A stretch of DNA of 64,000 nt. Origin: Mixta intestinalis. Its GTDB lineage: Bacteria; Pseudomonadota; Gammaproteobacteria; Enterobacterales; Enterobacteriaceae. A program made the translations under genes and the position numbers. The notes below the pieces were generated by a model. That model ran no database searches, was not told the origin of the DNA, and was given only the letters and a program-made list of their open reading frames with translations. This document shows positions 25,032 to 38,109 of this stretch, one piece after another; within the stretch, counting starts at the first letter, position 1; each line of letters starts with the position of its first letter. The stretch spans positions 4,216,001 through 4,280,000 of the forward strand of contig NZ_CP028271.1 in assembly GCF_009914055.1 (NCBI RefSeq), in the 5' to 3' direction.

Positions 25032-26321
25032 TTATTTTTTTATTAGCTTAGCGTAAAAGAATCCATCGCCACCCTGTGGATGCGGGTAGTTTTGTAACCC
25101 GGCATGAGGGCTGTTATCCAACGGTATCTCTTCTGCATCTGCATGGCGGGCAAGAAACTGCTCAATCTGTAAGTGATTCTCCTCAGGTAAAACTGAGCAG
25201 GTGGCATACAACAGGGTACCGCCAGTTTTCAGGTAGGGCCAGATAGCATCCAGAATTTCACGCTGTAATGCCGCAAGTTCTGCGACATCACGATCGCGCC
25301 TTAGCCATTTAATGTCAGGATGGCGACGAATAACGCCCGTGGCGGAGCAGGGGGCATCCAGCAAAATACGATCGAACTGTATATTGCCACACCACTGTTC
25401 AGGAAAACGTCCGTCGCCCTGTTTAACTTCCGCCTGCATACCCAGGCGTTTTAAATTTTCATGCACACGCTTCAAACGTTGTGCATCCACATCTACTGCC
25501 ATTACGCGAGCTTCAGGAGCGGCTTCCAGAATATGCGTTGTTTTACCGCCTGGTGCGGCACACAAATCGAGAATTGTCTCGCCATTGTGCGGATCGAGAA
25601 AAGTGACACAGCCCTGAGCTGAAGCATCCTGTACAGTCACCCAACCGTGCTCGAAGCCCGGCAGCTGGGCTACCGATGTAGGTTGTTCCAGCATGAGAGC
25701 ATCAGGATAACTGGCATGCGGTGTTGCATTGTTACCGCTGGCTTGTAACAGGGTCAGCCATGCTTCGCGACTATGATGACGGCGGTTTACGCGCAACCAC
25801 ATCGGTGGGCGCTGATTATTTGCCTCGATGATTTGCTGCCACTGTTCTGGCCATGCCTGCTGCAAGCGTTTTAACAGCCATGCCGGGTGAAGAGAACGCG
25901 GTGCTCCCTGTTCAAGCTGCGGCATCAACGTTTCTTGCTGGCGCTGAAACTGACGTAAAACGCCGTTAATCAACCCTTTTAGCTGAGGACGTTTCAGTAC
26001 GGCGGCACCCTCGACCGTTTCCGCCAGTGCAGCATGGGGTGGAATGCGTGTATACAGAAGCTGATAAAGGCCGACCATAATCAGAAAGTGCAGCGAGCGC
26101 TGCTTGCCAGTCAGAGGACGTGACATCAGTTGCTGAACAGCCGCCTCCAGCAGCGGTAAAGTACGCAGCACGCCAAAGCAGAGTTCCTGTAGCAGAGCAC
26201 TATCTTTATCAGAAAGATTTTTCTGTGCGGTGGGCAACAGGTTGCTTAAAGACTGACCTTGTTCCACCACGCGCTCAAGCGTTTGTGCCGCCAGGCTGCG
26301 GAGGTTGATCGTTTTTTTCAT
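25032..26321 (-). CDS. rsmB: 16S rRNA m5C967 methyltransferase RsmB
   Basis: RsmB methylates C967 of 16S rRNA using S-adenosylmethionine. The 429-residue product, same as E. coli, has an N-terminal NusB-like RNA-binding domain (about 1-140) and a C-terminal methyltransferase domain. The latter has the SAM motif LDLCAAPGGKTTHILE and the two catalytic cysteines in LLDAPCSATG and LLYATCSVLPEEN. It is the third gene of def-fmt-rsmB-trkA-mscL. Confidence 0.98.
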   Translation of the reverse strand: MKKTINLRSLAAQTLERVVEQGQSLSNLLPTAQKNLSDKDSALLQELCFGVLRTLPLLEAAVQQLMSRPLTGKQRSLHFLIMVGLYQLLYTRIPPHAALAETVEGAAVLKRPQLKGLINGVLRQFQRQQETLMPQLEQGAPRSLHPAWLLKRLQQAWPEQWQQIIEANNQRPPMWLRVNRRHHSREAWLTLLQASGNNATPHASYPDALMLEQPTSVAQLPGFEHGWVTVQDASAQGCVTFLDPHNGETILDLCAAPGGKTTHILEAAPEARVMAVDVDAQRLKRVHENLKRLGMQAEVKQGDGRFPEQWCGNIQFDRILLDAPCSATGVIRRHPDIKWLRRDRDVAELAALQREILDAIWPYLKTGGTLLYATCSVLPEENHLQIEQFLARHADAEEIPLDNSPHAGLQNYPHPQGGDGFFYAKLIKK

Positions 26322-26342
26322 AGTTGAATCATCAATAAATCA

Positions 26343-26364
26343 AGCCCGGCTAACAGACCGGGCT
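26343..26364 (-). other. Hairpin between fmt and rsmB
   Basis: AGCCCGG / CCGGGCT with an eight-base loop lies in the 48-base gap. On the minus strand it is followed by TTGATTTATT, a poor T-run, so it may reduce but not stop read-through into rsmB. Confidence 0.45.
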
Positions 26365-26369
26365 TTAGA

Positions 26370-27317
26370 TCAGGCGAGGCGGGTGCCGGGTGTAAACCAC
26401 TCGCGGCGCGAATTCAAAATATCCTGGGCTGACATAGCCTTTTTACCCGCAGGCTGTAGGGTCTGAATGTTTAGCAAACCTTCTGCAGTAGCAACCTGAA
26501 TACCATTTTTATCCGCTGCGATGATTTCACCGGGCTGATGCTGGTCCTGTGCTGGCAGCACGTTAGCCTGCCAGACTTTAACCGGCTGCTCTTCAATCAT
26601 GAAGTAGCTAACGGGCCAGGGATTAAAGGCACGGATACAGCGTTCCAGCTGAGCGGCTGATAACGTCCAGTCAAGCCGGGCCTCTTCTTTACTTAGCTTT
26701 TCAGCATAAGTCGCGAGCGCATCATCCTGTGCCTGAGGTTTGATGCTACCTTCGTTTAACTGCGTCAGTGTTTCCAGAAGCCCCTGTGGGCCCAGGGTTG
26801 CCAGCTTGTCATAAAGCGTTGCGCTGGTATCCCCGGCTAAAATCGGGCATGCCAGTTTCAACAGCATAGCTCCGGTATCCAGTCCCGCATCCATCTGCAT
26901 GATGGTAACGCCAGTCTCACTATCGCCAGCCCACAGCGAGCGTTGGATTGGTGCCGCGCCGCGCCAGCGCGGAAGCAGGGAGCCGTGCACGTTGATACAG
27001 CCCAGACGGGGCATATCCAGTACCGCCTGCGGCAGAATCAGTCCATAGGCGACAACAACCATAATATCAGCCTGTAATTCAGCAACCAGCTGCTGGCTGT
27101 CGGCCGGACGCAGCGATTTAGGCTGGAATACCGATAGTCCATGCTGTAACGCCAGCTGTTTTACCGGGCTGGGTGTTAATTTATTACCGCGCCCGGCAGG
27201 GCGATCGGGCTGGGTAAAAACCCCAACAACCTGGTGGTCAGACGTCAACAGCGCGTCGAGGTGACGTGCTGCAAAATCAGGCGTACCAGCAAATATAATT
27301 TTTAGCGATTCAGACAC
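26370..27317 (-). CDS. fmt: Methionyl-tRNA formyltransferase
   Basis: Fmt formylates Met-tRNAfMet with 10-formyl-THF before initiation. The 315-residue product has the formyltransferase domain, with the catalytic Asn and His in INVHGSLLPRWRGAAPIQRS and the Asp in MQMDAGLDTGAML. A C-terminal tRNA-binding domain follows. It is 15 bases downstream of def, so formylation and deformylation enzymes are co-expressed. Confidence 0.98.
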   Translation of the reverse strand: MSESLKIIFAGTPDFAARHLDALLTSDHQVVGVFTQPDRPAGRGNKLTPSPVKQLALQHGLSVFQPKSLRPADSQQLVAELQADIMVVVAYGLILPQAVLDMPRLGCINVHGSLLPRWRGAAPIQRSLWAGDSETGVTIMQMDAGLDTGAMLLKLACPILAGDTSATLYDKLATLGPQGLLETLTQLNEGSIKPQAQDDALATYAEKLSKEEARLDWTLSAAQLERCIRAFNPWPVSYFMIEEQPVKVWQANVLPAQDQHQPGEIIAADKNGIQVATAEGLLNIQTLQPAGKKAMSAQDILNSRREWFTPGTRLA

Positions 27318-27332
27318 GTTATTCCTTAACTA

Positions 27333-27845
27333 TCAGGAAGCACGCGCATTAAGGCGAGCTAATTTTTCCAGTTTTTGACGAATGCGCTGGCGTTTGAGCG
27401 GAGATAAATAATCGACAAATAATTTACCGACCAAATGATCCATTTCATGTTGGATGCAGATAGCCAATAACCCATCCGTTTCCAGCTCGAACGATTTACC
27501 CTCGCGATCCAGCGCCCGGATTTTAACGCGCGCAGAACGCGGCACCAGCGCCCGCTGCTCAGGAATGGAGAGGCAGCCTTCTTCAATTCCTGTTTCGCCA
27601 CTTTTTTCCAGCAGTTCAGGGTTAATCAGCACCAGACGTTCATCTCGGTTTTCCGATACGTCGATAACGATAATGCGCTGGTGGATATCTACTTGCGTAG
27701 CGGCCAGGCCAATCCCTTCTTCGGCGTACATTGTTTCGAACATATCATCGACGATACGCTGAATTTCTGCATTCACTTCTGCTACCGGCTGCGCGACGAT
27801 GCGAAGACGCTCGTCGGGATAATGTAATACATGCAAGACTGACAT
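27333..27845 (-). CDS. def: Peptide deformylase
   Basis: Def removes the formyl group from nascent proteins at the tunnel exit. The 170-residue product has the three family motifs: GIGLAATQV, EGCLSIPE with the metal-ligand Cys, and QHEMDHLVG with the HExxH-type metal site. The active metal is normally Fe(II). It is the first gene of the leftward operon, diverging from dprA across 125 bases. Confidence 0.98.
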   Translation of the reverse strand: MSVLHVLHYPDERLRIVAQPVAEVNAEIQRIVDDMFETMYAEEGIGLAATQVDIHQRIIVIDVSENRDERLVLINPELLEKSGETGIEEGCLSIPEQRALVPRSARVKIRALDREGKSFELETDGLLAICIQHEMDHLVGKLFVDYLSPLKRQRIRQKLEKLARLNARAS

Positions 27846-27970
27846 AACTTTCCAGATCTGTATTCAGAGAAGAAACCATCGTTACCTCTTATTGTAGACA
27901 TTTCACACCTTGATTGACAGCATTGCGGCAAGGGAGAGACGGGCTGATGCACGCCAGGAGAGAAAGCTAA

Positions 27971-29095
27971 ATGACATCCGCAGAAGTATGGCTACGCCTG
28001 ATGAGTGTAAAAGGAATATGCGGCGAAAAAATGCTGCGGGCGGCAACGGTATTAATTGAAAACGAATGTGGTGACGCCGGTCTTTATCTGGCTGCTGGCC
28101 TTAATTGTGAGCAGGCGCAGGCTTTTGAATCAGTGCCTGAAAAACATATCGAACATACGCAGCGTTGGCTCGAGCGCCAGGGACATCATTTGCTTACCGC
28201 CGATGATGCGCGTTATCCACCACAGCTAAAGGATATTACGCGTTATCCGGCTGCTATTTTGGTACGCGGCGATCCGCTATTGCTGGCGTCACCGCAGCTG
28301 GCAATTGTCGGTAGCCGTAATGCGTCACATTATGGCAGGCAATGGGGGGATTACTTTACTCAAGGCCTTGCGTTAAGTGGATTGACTATTACCAGCGGTT
28401 TAGCGCGAGGCATTGATGCAGTGGCGCATCGGGCGGCGCTTGCCGTCAATGGCAAAACCATTGCCGTACTGGGAAGCGGGCTGGAGCAGATTTATCCCAC
28501 TACTCATAAGGGCTTAGCGGAAGAAATTATTGCCGCAGGCGGTGCGTTGGTTTCCGAGTTTCCTCTTTGCACGTTGCCTTATGCTCACAATTTCCCGCGC
28601 CGTAATCGTATTATTAGCGGGCTTAGTCGTGGTGTGCTGGTGGTTGAGGCGACGCTTAAAAGCGGTTCGCTGGTGACCGCACGCTATGCATTAGAGCAGA
28701 ATCGTGAGATTTATGCGTTACCGGGGCCGTTAGGCAGCCAGGCCAGCGAAGGTAGTCACTGGCTCATTCAACAGGGTGCTTTTCTGGTAGCGCATCCGAA
28801 TAACATCATTGAACAGCTGAACAGTTCGCTTCATTGGTTACCGCTTCCTGCACAGAATAGAATTAATTCTTCAGACAATGCTGATGGTCCATTGCCATTT
28901 GCCGAGGTGTTGGCTAACGTAGGAGATGAGGTTACACCTGTTGACGTCGTCGCTGAACGTGCCGGCCAACCTGTGCCAGCCATCATAGCTAAACTGCTTG
29001 AGCTGGAGTTAGCAGGATGGATCGCAGCTGTACCCGGCGGCTATGTCCGATTAAGGAGGGCAGGCCATGTTCGACGTACTAATGTACTTGTTTGA
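27971..29095 (+). CDS. dprA: DNA-processing protein DprA/Smf
   Basis: DprA binds incoming single-stranded DNA and loads RecA in naturally transformable bacteria; its role in most enterobacteria is unclear. The 374-residue product has an N-terminal SAM-like region, then the Rossmann-like SMF domain with GSRNASHYG, GLARGIDAVAHRAAL and FPRRNRIISGLS. It ends with a winged-helix DprA C-terminal domain (about 310-374). The start ATG 27971 is weakly served by AGAGAAAGC. Its 3' end overlaps smg by 29 bases. Confidence 0.96.
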   Translation: MTSAEVWLRLMSVKGICGEKMLRAATVLIENECGDAGLYLAAGLNCEQAQAFESVPEKHIEHTQRWLERQGHHLLTADDARYPPQLKDITRYPAAILVRGDPLLLASPQLAIVGSRNASHYGRQWGDYFTQGLALSGLTITSGLARGIDAVAHRAALAVNGKTIAVLGSGLEQIYPTTHKGLAEEIIAAGGALVSEFPLCTLPYAHNFPRRNRIISGLSRGVLVVEATLKSGSLVTARYALEQNREIYALPGPLGSQASEGSHWLIQQGAFLVAHPNNIIEQLNSSLHWLPLPAQNRINSSDNADGPLPFAEVLANVGDEVTPVDVVAERAGQPVPAIIAKLLELELAGWIAAVPGGYVRLRRAGHVRRTNVLV

Positions 29096-29540
29096 AACTT
29101 ATATTCACAGCGAAGCAGAGATGCGCGTTGATCAGGATAAACTGACGGACGATCTGGCCGATGCTGGCTTTCATCGTGATGATATTTATAATGCGTTGAA
29201 CTGGCTGGAAAAACTAGCAGATTATCAGGAAGGCCTTGTTGCGCCGATACTGCTGACCACCGATCCGCTCTCGATGCGTATCTATACCGATCAGGAATGT
29301 CAGCGTCTTGATGCCAGCTGTCGCGGTTTCATTCTGTTTCTTGAGCAGATTCAGGTGCTCAATCTGGAAACGCGCGAAATGGTTATCGAACGGATAATGG
29401 CTCTGGATACGCTTGAGTTCGATCTGGAAGATCTAAAATGGGTGGTGTTGATGGTGCTGTTTAACATCCCAGGATGCGAAAATGCCTATCAGCAAATGGA
29501 AGAACTGCTTTTTGACGCTAATGAAGGAATGATGCACTGA
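29067..29540 (+). CDS. smg: Smg protein (DUF494)
   Basis: Smg is a conserved proteobacterial protein of unknown function, nearly always next to dprA. The 157-residue product matches E. coli Smg in length and sequence (MFDVLMYLFETYIHSEAEMR start, acidic throughout). It starts inside dprA with an AAGGAGGG ribosome binding site at 29053-29060, so the overlap is real. Confidence 0.95.
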   Translation: MFDVLMYLFETYIHSEAEMRVDQDKLTDDLADAGFHRDDIYNALNWLEKLADYQEGLVAPILLTTDPLSMRIYTDQECQRLDASCRGFILFLEQIQVLNLETREMVIERIMALDTLEFDLEDLKWVVLMVLFNIPGCENAYQQMEELLFDANEGMMH

Positions 29541-29564
29541 GTTCTATCTCAGTGGCACAACATA

Positions 29565-30119
29565 ATGAGTAAACCAGCACTTTTCACAGTGCGAAAATAT
29601 GAACCCTGCCCCGTTTGTGGGGCAGAGCTCGTTATTCGCTCCGGAAAGCATGGGCCTTTTCTTGGATGTTCGCATTATCCAGATTGCGACTATGTTCGCC
29701 CGCTAAAAAATCAGGCGGATGGGCATATTGTTAAGGTTCTGGAGGGGCAGCATTGTCCGTTGTGTCAGGCCGATCTGGTATTACGGCAGGGCCGCTATGG
29801 CATGTTTATCGGCTGCAGCCAGTATCCTGAATGCGAACATACCGAAACGATCGATCGTCCGGATGAAACCAGTATTGCCTGTCCGCAGTGTCAGCAAGGT
29901 CATCTTGTACAGCGCCGTTCGCGCTTTGGTAAAACTTTCCACGCCTGCGATCGCTATCCTGATTGTCAGTTTGCGGTAAATTTTACGCCAAAAGAAGGAT
30001 CTTGTGCTTTCTGTCACTTCCCCTTATTAATTGAGAAAAAAACCGCTCAGGGTCTGAAGCGCTTTTGCGCCAGTAAAGCCTGCGGTAAACCCGTTAGTGC
30101 AGGAAACAGCAGTGAATAA
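29565..30119 (+). CDS. yrdD: Topoisomerase-type zinc-finger protein YrdD
   Basis: The product resembles the C-terminal zinc-ribbon repeats of topoisomerase I without any catalytic domain; its function is not established. Its 184 residues hold four zinc-ribbon units, beginning CPVCGAELV, CPLCQADLV, CPQCQQGHL and CAFCHFPLL. The first three close with a GCSHYPDC-type motif. It lies between smg and tsaC, and its stop overlaps the first codons of tsaC. Confidence 0.93.
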   Translation: MSKPALFTVRKYEPCPVCGAELVIRSGKHGPFLGCSHYPDCDYVRPLKNQADGHIVKVLEGQHCPLCQADLVLRQGRYGMFIGCSQYPECEHTETIDRPDETSIACPQCQQGHLVQRRSRFGKTFHACDRYPDCQFAVNFTPKEGSCAFCHFPLLIEKKTAQGLKRFCASKACGKPVSAGNSSE

Positions 30120-30684
30120 ACAACTTCTTCCCGGAACTCTCGACTGGTGCGTACAACAGCTTCAACAACAGGCGGTAATTGCCTATCCCACAGAAGCGGT
30201 ATTCGGCCTGGGCTGCGATCCGGATAATGAAAAGTCGGTTATGGAATTACTGGCGTTTAAACAACGTCCAGTAGAAAAAGGATTAATTCTCATCGCTGCG
30301 GACTATCAGCAGCTCGAACCTTACGTTTCAGACCGTGAACTGTCGGTTGTGCAGCGTGAAAAGATGTTTGCAACCTGGCCGGGGCCGGTAACCTGGGTTC
30401 TGCCAGCACTTCCGCAAACGCCGCGCTGGCTGACAGGGCGTTTTGATACGCTGGCAGTACGCGTTAGCGCTCATCCGGCAGTGCAGGCGCTTTGTCGCGC
30501 ATTTGGCAAGCCGCTGGTTTCTACCAGCGCTAACCTGAGCGGCCAGCCGCCCTGCCGTAATGTGGAAGAGGTGCTGCAGCAATTTGGTAAACATTTTCCG
30601 GTGTTACATGGTGAGACCGGCGGGCGCCTTAATCCTTCAGAAATTCGCGATATTATCAGCGGCGACATTATTCGTCAGGGATAG
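30112..30684 (+). CDS. tsaC: Threonylcarbamoyl-AMP synthase TsaC
   Basis: TsaC makes threonylcarbamoyl-adenylate from threonine, bicarbonate and ATP, the first step of the t6A37 tRNA modification. The start is set at GTG 30112, behind AGGAAACA, giving 190 residues as in E. coli. An ATG five codons upstream lacks a binding site. The YrdC-fold motifs YPTEAVFGLGCDP, KQRPVEKGLIL and STSANLSGQPPC are all present. Confidence 0.95.
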   Translation: MNKQLLPGTLDWCVQQLQQQAVIAYPTEAVFGLGCDPDNEKSVMELLAFKQRPVEKGLILIAADYQQLEPYVSDRELSVVQREKMFATWPGPVTWVLPALPQTPRWLTGRFDTLAVRVSAHPAVQALCRAFGKPLVSTSANLSGQPPCRNVEEVLQQFGKHFPVLHGETGGRLNPSEIRDIISGDIIRQG

Positions 30685-30687
30685 GGA

Positions 30688-31506
30688 ATGGATAATTTTG
30701 TTGTCATCGGCAATCCGATTTCACATAGCAAGTCGCCGCTAATTCATCGCTGTTTTGCGCAGCAGACGGGGATTGAACATCGCTATGGCAGTTTGCTTTC
30801 TCCGCTCGATAGTTTTAGCCAAACGGTTCAACACTTCCTGCAACAGGGAGGACGTGGCGCGAATATTACGTTGCCGTTTAAACAACAGGCGTATGAACTG
30901 GCCGATGAGCTTACCGAACGGGCAGCGCTGGCGGGAGCCGTTAATACGTTGCATCAGCGCGCAGATGGCCGCCTGCTTGGAGATAATACCGATGGCATTG
31001 GTCTACTCAGCGATCTACAAAGGCTGGCGCTGATAAAACCCGGAGATAACGTGTTGCTGATTGGTGCTGGTGGCGCGGCACGGGGCGTAATTCTGCCTTT
31101 ACTCTCTTTTGGCTGCACGCTGACGCTAACTAACCGTACACCGGCGCGAGCCAGTGAACTGGCCGCTATTTTTGCCCATACCGGTGAAATTGATGCGTTG
31201 GCGCCAACTGAATTGTCCAGCAGGCATTTTGATTTGATTATCAATGCCACCTCCAGCGGGGTGAACGGCGATATTCCGCAGTTGCCTGCGACGCTAATCC
31301 AGACGGATACGCGCTGTTATGACATGTTTTATCAGAAGGGCGCTACGCCTTTTTTACGCTGGTGTCAGCAGGCTGGCGCGACGGCAATGGCTGATGGGTT
31401 AGGTATGCTGGTGGGGCAGGCGGCGCATGCCTTTCTGCTCTGGCATCAGGTTATGCCAGAAATTGAACCAGTAATTAATCGTTTGCAGGCTGAGCTGTCA
31501 GCATGA
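30688..31506 (+). CDS. aroE: Shikimate dehydrogenase
   Basis: AroE reduces 3-dehydroshikimate to shikimate with NADPH in aromatic amino acid synthesis. The 272-residue product has the substrate motif NPISHSKSP, the catalytic Lys in NITLPFKQQAY, the NADP loop GAGGAARGV followed by NRTPARA, and the DGLGMLVGQAA helix. It starts 3 bases after tsaC. The preceding pathway enzyme, AroQ, is also in this window at 50961-51413. Confidence 0.98.
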   Translation: MDNFVVIGNPISHSKSPLIHRCFAQQTGIEHRYGSLLSPLDSFSQTVQHFLQQGGRGANITLPFKQQAYELADELTERAALAGAVNTLHQRADGRLLGDNTDGIGLLSDLQRLALIKPGDNVLLIGAGGAARGVILPLLSFGCTLTLTNRTPARASELAAIFAHTGEIDALAPTELSSRHFDLIINATSSGVNGDIPQLPATLIQTDTRCYDMFYQKGATPFLRWCQQAGATAMADGLGMLVGQAAHAFLLWHQVMPEIEPVINRLQAELSA

Positions 31507-31754
31507 ATCAGGCAATACAGTTTCCCGATCGTGAAAGCTGGGATGAACAGCGGCAAGCAGTTTGTTTTCCCGCTATGGTGAATGGCTTCCAGTTAACCTG
31601 TGCTATTTCAGGAAGTGTTTTACTCCAGCGGTTCGGTGGCAATAACGAACCACTGGCGATATTTCAGCAACACCGTTGGGATCTGGAAGATCAGGCGCAA
31701 GCTTTGATTGAAGACCAACAGGAAGATAGTCAGGGTTGGATTTGGCTTTCCTGA
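31503..31754 (+). CDS. yrdB: DUF1488 protein YrdB
   Basis: This small conserved enterobacterial protein has no known function. The 83-residue product (MNQAIQFPDRESWDEQRQAV) aligns along its length with E. coli YrdB (85 residues). The ATG overlaps the aroE stop, and the 3' end overlaps the convergent yrdA by 25 bases. Confidence 0.92.
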   Translation: MNQAIQFPDRESWDEQRQAVCFPAMVNGFQLTCAISGSVLLQRFGGNNEPLAIFQQHRWDLEDQAQALIEDQQEDSQGWIWLS

Positions 31755-32284
31755 GCCAGATAGTCATCTTTCCAGCGGACATAATTGTTCGCTGAGTAAC
31801 GTAGGCCTTCGATCTCTTTCTCATTCAGCGGGCGAATTTGTTTTACCGGGCTACCTAAATAGAGATAACCTTTCTCAAGACGTTTTCCCGGGGGAACAAG
31901 GCTGCCGGCACCAATCATGACCTCATCTTCTACAATAGCGCCATCCAGTACTATCGAGCCCATTCCAACCAGCACGCGGTTACCAATAGTACAGCCGTGT
32001 AACATCGCCTTATGACCAACGGTGACCTCTTCACCAATGATTAAGGGGAAACCCTCTGGCTGGCTGGCGGATTTGTGGGTGACGTGCAGAACACTGCCGT
32101 CCTGAATATTACTGCGTTTGCCAATCACGACTTTATTCACGTCTCCACGTATCGCAACCAATGGCCAGATGCTGACGTCATCATTCAGCGTGACGTCGCC
32201 AATGACGACGCTGGCGGTATCCACCATGACACGATCGCCGAGGCGTGGAAAAGTTTCCTTAAACGGGCGTAAAACTGAGGACAT
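31730..32284 (-). CDS. yrdA: Gamma-class carbonic anhydrase-like protein YrdA
   Basis: The product is a left-handed beta-helix trimer of the gamma carbonic anhydrase / PaaY family; physiological activity in enterobacteria is not settled. The 184-residue product has hexapeptide repeats and the three zinc histidines in LHVTHKS, VTVGHKAMLHGC. It reads away from the rRNA operon and ends inside yrdB. Confidence 0.93.
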   Translation of the reverse strand: MSSVLRPFKETFPRLGDRVMVDTASVVIGDVTLNDDVSIWPLVAIRGDVNKVVIGKRSNIQDGSVLHVTHKSASQPEGFPLIIGEEVTVGHKAMLHGCTIGNRVLVGMGSIVLDGAIVEDEVMIGAGSLVPPGKRLEKGYLYLGSPVKQIRPLNEKEIEGLRYSANNYVRWKDDYLAQESQIQP

Positions 32285-32410
32285 GCTTTTTCTCCTTAAC
32301 AGGTTGCGGGCAGCGTAGCGGATAATAATCTGAGCGTACCTTGATATTGTGCGGGAATTTTAAGCCGATCGCATAAGAACGCAGCGAAAAGTGCGAAAAG
32401 AAAGCAACCG

Positions 32411-32460
32411 CAAAAAAAGATCGAAAAAAGTCTTGTGCTACGAATTCGGATCCCTATAAT
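32411..32460 (+). promoter_or_regulatory. rRNA promoter P1 with UP-like element
   Basis: TTGTGC (32433-32438), a 16-bp spacer and TATAAT (32455-32460) are followed by a GCGCC discriminator, the signature of growth-rate and ppGpp controlled rrn P1. The A-tract at 32411-32430 is a UP element for alpha. The region 32285-32410 upstream probably holds Fis sites, but I could not define one. Confidence 0.9.
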
Positions 32461-32555
32461 GCGCCTCCATCGACACGGCACAACGGCTTACGCCACGCGG
32501 TGTTGAGCGGTTCAGCGGTTCTGAATCGCCGGAGAAAAACTTCCTGAAAAAGGGG

Positions 32556-32583
32556 TTGACTCTGAAAGAGGAAAGCGTAATAT
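32556..32583 (+). promoter_or_regulatory. rRNA promoter P2
   Basis: TTGACT (32556-32561), a 16-bp spacer and TAATAT (32578-32583) lie about 120 bases after P1, the usual tandem layout. Confidence 0.88.
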
Positions 32584-32620
32584 ACGCCACCTCGCAGCAC
32601 GGCGAAGCGCCCTGTTGCAC

Positions 32621-32632
32621 TGCTCTTTAACA
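32621..32632 (+). promoter_or_regulatory. boxA antitermination site, 16S leader
   Basis: TGCTCTTTAACA is the enterobacterial boxA bound by NusB-S10 to protect rRNA transcripts from Rho. A matching copy precedes 23S. Confidence 0.92.
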
Positions 32633-32635
32633 ATT

Positions 32636-32659
32636 TATCAGACAATCTGTGTGGGCACT
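32636..32659 (+). other. 5' arm of the 16S RNase III processing stem
   Basis: The segment starting TATCAGACAATCTGTGTG is complementary to 34315-34338 after the 16S gene (CACACAGATTGTCTGATA). The two arms would pair to bring the 16S ends together for RNase III cutting. Confidence 0.85.
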
Positions 32660-32751
32660 CACGGAACGGATATCGCAAACTAATTGCAGTATCAAAGTCT
32701 CTGAGTGAACACGTAATTCATTACGACGTTTTTCTCTGAGCATCAGACTTT

Positions 32752-34293
<1,542 letters not shown>

Positions 34294-34364
34294 CCAGCGG
34301 ATACCATTCGGTGAAGTGCTCACACAGATTGTCTGATAGAAATAATGAGCAGTAAAACCCCGGC

Positions 34365-34441
<77 letters not shown>

Positions 34442-34523
34442 AATTCTTCCTCATGCTGCGTTATACGTCCGGTCGTTTACCGAAGTAAACTTCCCGAACG
34501 TATGCCTTGCCTGAGAAAGAATT
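34442..34523 (+). repeat. Long imperfect hairpin between tRNA-Ile and tRNA-Ala
   Basis: The 82 bases between AATTCTT (34442-34448) and AAGAATT (34517-34523) form an inverted repeat. ATACGT and ACGTAT, and GTTTA and TAAAC, pair in the middle, roughly 25 of 38 positions in all. It occupies most of the gap between the two tRNAs. Confidence 0.75.
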
Positions 34524-34551
34524 ACGGTGTGCGGGTTTTACCGAAATATCT

Positions 34552-34627
34552 GGGGCTATAGCTCAGCTGGGAGAGCGCCTGCTTTGCACGCAGGAGGTCA
34601 GCGGTTCGATCCCGCTTAGCTCCACCA
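34552..34627 (+). tRNA. alaT: tRNA-Ala (anticodon TGC)
   Basis: The 76-base cloverleaf starts GGGGCTATAGCTCAGC, has anticodon loop TTTGCAC and ends CCA. It is the second spacer tRNA. Confidence 0.97.
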
Positions 34628-34648
34628 TCAACGCCCAGGTTGATGACC

Positions 34649-34696
34649 ACTTCAGAATACATTCACGAATGTATTGTGAAGTATTGCTCTTTAACA
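34649..34696 (+). promoter_or_regulatory. 23S leader hairpin and second boxA
   Basis: ACTTCAGAATACATTC (34649-34664) pairs with GAATGTATTGTGAAGT (34667-34682), with one mismatch and a two-base loop. It is followed by boxA TGCTCTTTAACA (34685-34696). The AATCCGGAACAAGCTGAAAA stretch at 34696-34715 is complementary to the region after 23S (37751-37775) and forms the 23S processing stem. Confidence 0.8.
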
Positions 34697-34805
34697 ATCC
34701 GGAACAAGCTGAAAATTTGAAAGAGCGGCTTTTTTACAGAAGCCGTTCAGAGTCTCTCAATTTCTCGCGCCGGTAAGTGTCTCACGAGACGCTTGCGGGT
34801 TGTGA

Positions 34806-37711
<2,906 letters not shown>

Positions 37712-37823
37712 ACAACGCCGGAAGCGTTTTGGGGAAAGAGAGAGACGCGAGAATTTTCAGTTTGTTCACCGGATTAAAGCATCAAGCGGGAGCGGGTAAA
37801 AGCGCGTTCCGGCGACAAGAATT

Positions 37824-37943
37824 TGCCTGGCGGCGAGAGCGCGGTGGTCCCACCTGACCCCATGCCGAACTCAGAAGTGAAACGCCGCAGCGCCGATGGT
37901 AGTGTGGGGCTTCCCCATGCGAGAGTAGGGAACTGCCAGGCAT
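37824..37943 (+). rRNA. rrf: 5S ribosomal RNA, first copy
   Basis: The 120-base gene starts TGCCTGGCGGCGAGAGCGCG and ends CTGCCAGGCAT. It differs from the second copy at position 12 (G here, A there) and position 65 (C here, T there). Position 65 pairs with G18 in helix II, so both forms keep pairing. Confidence 0.97.
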
Positions 37944-37955
37944 CAAATTTAGTGT

Positions 37956-38031
37956 GCTGATATGGCTCAGTTGGTAGAGCGCACCCTTGGTAAGGGTGAG
38001 GTCCCCAGTTCGACTCTGGGTATCAGCACCA
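37956..38031 (+). tRNA. thrV: tRNA-Thr (anticodon GGT)
   Basis: The 76-base cloverleaf starts GCTGATATGGCTCAGTTGG, has anticodon GGT and an encoded CCA end. It stands between the two 5S genes, as thrV does in E. coli rrnD. Confidence 0.97.
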
Positions 38032-38109
38032 GTTTTACGCAGGGCGAGCAAGATTGCGGCCCCTTTAAAAAAGATTAAATAAGTCGTCTTTGACAGCTTA
38101 TAAAGAATT

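Noticed and set aside
32444..32455. GAATTC and GGATCC side by side look like a cloning linker.
   Set aside because: They fall in the 16-bp spacer of a normal rrn P1 promoter. The GGATCCCTATAAT end resembles the E. coli rrnD P1, so this is native sequence.
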